Source: CBDCGS01 sp965216915 (GTDB lineage Bacteria > Pseudomonadota > Alphaproteobacteria > UBA828). Taken from it: a stretch of DNA of 64,000 nucleotides. This document shows, piece by piece, positions 63,287 through 64,000 of the stretch. A program made the position numbers and the translations under genes. The notes under the pieces are model-generated. The model worked only from the letters and a program-made list of their open reading frames with translations, did not search any database and was not told the origin of the DNA. Location of the stretch: the NCBI GenBank assembly GCA_965216915.1, contig CBDCGS010000010.1, positions 310,001 through 374,000 on the forward strand, read 5' to 3'. The stretch's first letter is position 1, and each line of letters begins with the position of its first letter.

Positions 63287-64000
63287 TTAGGGGATGCGGC
63301 CACCGCGCCCGGCGCCTTCCGTGAAACGCCGCGCGCCGTCGCCCGCCTCGTTGATCATCGGCTCGCGCCCGCCCTCGGCCTCGTTGTGCAGGGCGACATC
63401 GAGATCGAGGCCCCATTGCGTGCGCGCGGACCGGCGGTCGGCGCGCAGCGATTCGGGAGGAAACGCGGCGATGCGCGCCGCGAGCGCTTCCGCCTCGGTG
63501 CGCGCCTGCTCCTTGGGCACGACGCGGTCGACCAGCCCGATCGCGTGCGCCTCCTCGGCCCCGACCTCACGGCCCGTCAAGATCATGTCGAGCGCACGCC
63601 CTTCGCCGATCAGGCGCGGCAGGCGCACGGTGCCGCCATCGACAAGCGGCACGCCGAAACGCCGGTTGAACACGCCGAACACCGCATCCTTCGCCGCCAC
63701 GCGCAAATCGCACCAAAGCGCGAGCTCAAGACCGCCGGCGACCGCGAAGCCCTCGACGGCGGCGATCATGAGGGTTGCCGGCATCGTGCGGGTTGGCCCC
63801 ATCGGGCCGTTGGGCGTCGTGTCGTAGAGCGCGCCGACGTTGGCCGTCGCGAGCGCCTTGAGGTCGTAGCCAGCGCAAAAATGTCCGCCAGCGCCCCACA
63901 GCACGGCGCAATGCACGTTGGCGTCCCGGTCGATTTCTCGCGCGGCCGCCTCGAGCGCGAGTGCCGTCGCCGGGTCGACCGCGTTGCGCCGTGTCGGCCG
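63287..64000 (-). CDS. Enoyl-CoA hydratase family protein (5' end cut by the window)
   Basis: The frame is open to the window end, and about 237 residues are present, beginning RPTRRNAVDPATALALEAAA. Crotonase motifs are GAGGHFCAGYDLKAL and EGFAVAGGLELALWCD, with FGVFNRRFGVPLVDGG and RLIGEGRALDMILTGREV. It differs clearly from the converging hydratase at 62445-63272, so it is not a recent duplicate. Confidence 0.88.
   Translation of the reverse strand, partial: RPTRRNAVDPATALALEAAAREIDRDANVHCAVLWGAGGHFCAGYDLKALATANVGALYDTTPNGPMGPTRTMPATLMIAAVEGFAVAGGLELALWCDLRVAAKDAVFGVFNRRFGVPLVDGGTVRLPRLIGEGRALDMILTGREVGAEEAHAIGLVDRVVPKEQARTEAEALAARIAAFPPESLRADRRSARTQWGLDLDVALHNEAEGGREPMINEAGDGARRFTEGAGRGGRIP

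Overview
The window is about 64 kb of chromosome from a very GC-rich alphaproteobacterium, most like the Rhodospirillales or a neighbouring order. The evidence is gene order and gene types: recG back to back with sdhE-mfd, hopanoid genes (hpnC, hpnD, hpnA, hpnB), a DD-carboxypeptidase with a SPOR tail, DUF502, dxr, and frequent ATGA/GTGA/TTGA stop-start overlaps with GTG and TTG starts. No rRNA, CRISPR array, complete insertion sequence or replication origin was seen. One tRNA (Thr-GGT) is present.

Layout. 0-10 kb: the end of putA, a nucleoside hydrolase, a VWA/J-domain pair, a sugar-nucleotide operon (galU, ugd, phosphoglucomutase/phosphomannomutase), dacA and small membrane genes. 10-18 kb: recG, sdhE, mfd, phhB and dxr. 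18-22 kb: hopanoid genes with an embedded nucleotidyltransferase and CDP-alcohol phosphotransferase. 22-29 kb: a chemoreceptor and the Hen1-Pnkp RNA-repair pair. 29-34 kb: a DMT transporter, an enoyl-CoA hydratase, a decayed hydratase, and larC-larE-larB for the nickel-pincer cofactor. 34-43 kb: a His-rich secreted protein, a 17 kDa-antigen lipoprotein, tRNA-Thr, an N-acyl-D-amino-acid deacylase, hpnB, and a catabolic-looking group (cupin, SDR, MmgE/PrpD, GST-like). 43-48 kb: an accessory island. 48-64 kb: transport and oxidoreductase genes, a 1586-residue RTX/FecR protein, an amidase, an SDR, a toxin-antitoxin pair and two enoyl-CoA hydratases, the last cut by the window end.

The most interesting part is 43.3-47.6 kb. 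A protein with two peptidoglycan-binding-like repeats and a distinct C-terminal domain, which contains a DxYD motif recalling colicin M, is followed by four tandem paralogues. Each paralogue is a small, membrane-anchored, extracytoplasmic protein with four invariant cysteines. Fragments of the large gene's 3' end lie in front of the later copies. This is the layout of a polymorphic toxin with a duplicated immunity array. The toxin gene appears frameshifted near its 5' end. The function is inferred, not shown.

A second theme is a palindromic repeat family of about 100 bp, found at three intergenic sites (10.2, 33.5 and 48.1 kb). It sits exactly at gene ends, often supplying or touching the stop codons, and at 33.5 kb its core is amplified into four tandem 63-bp units.
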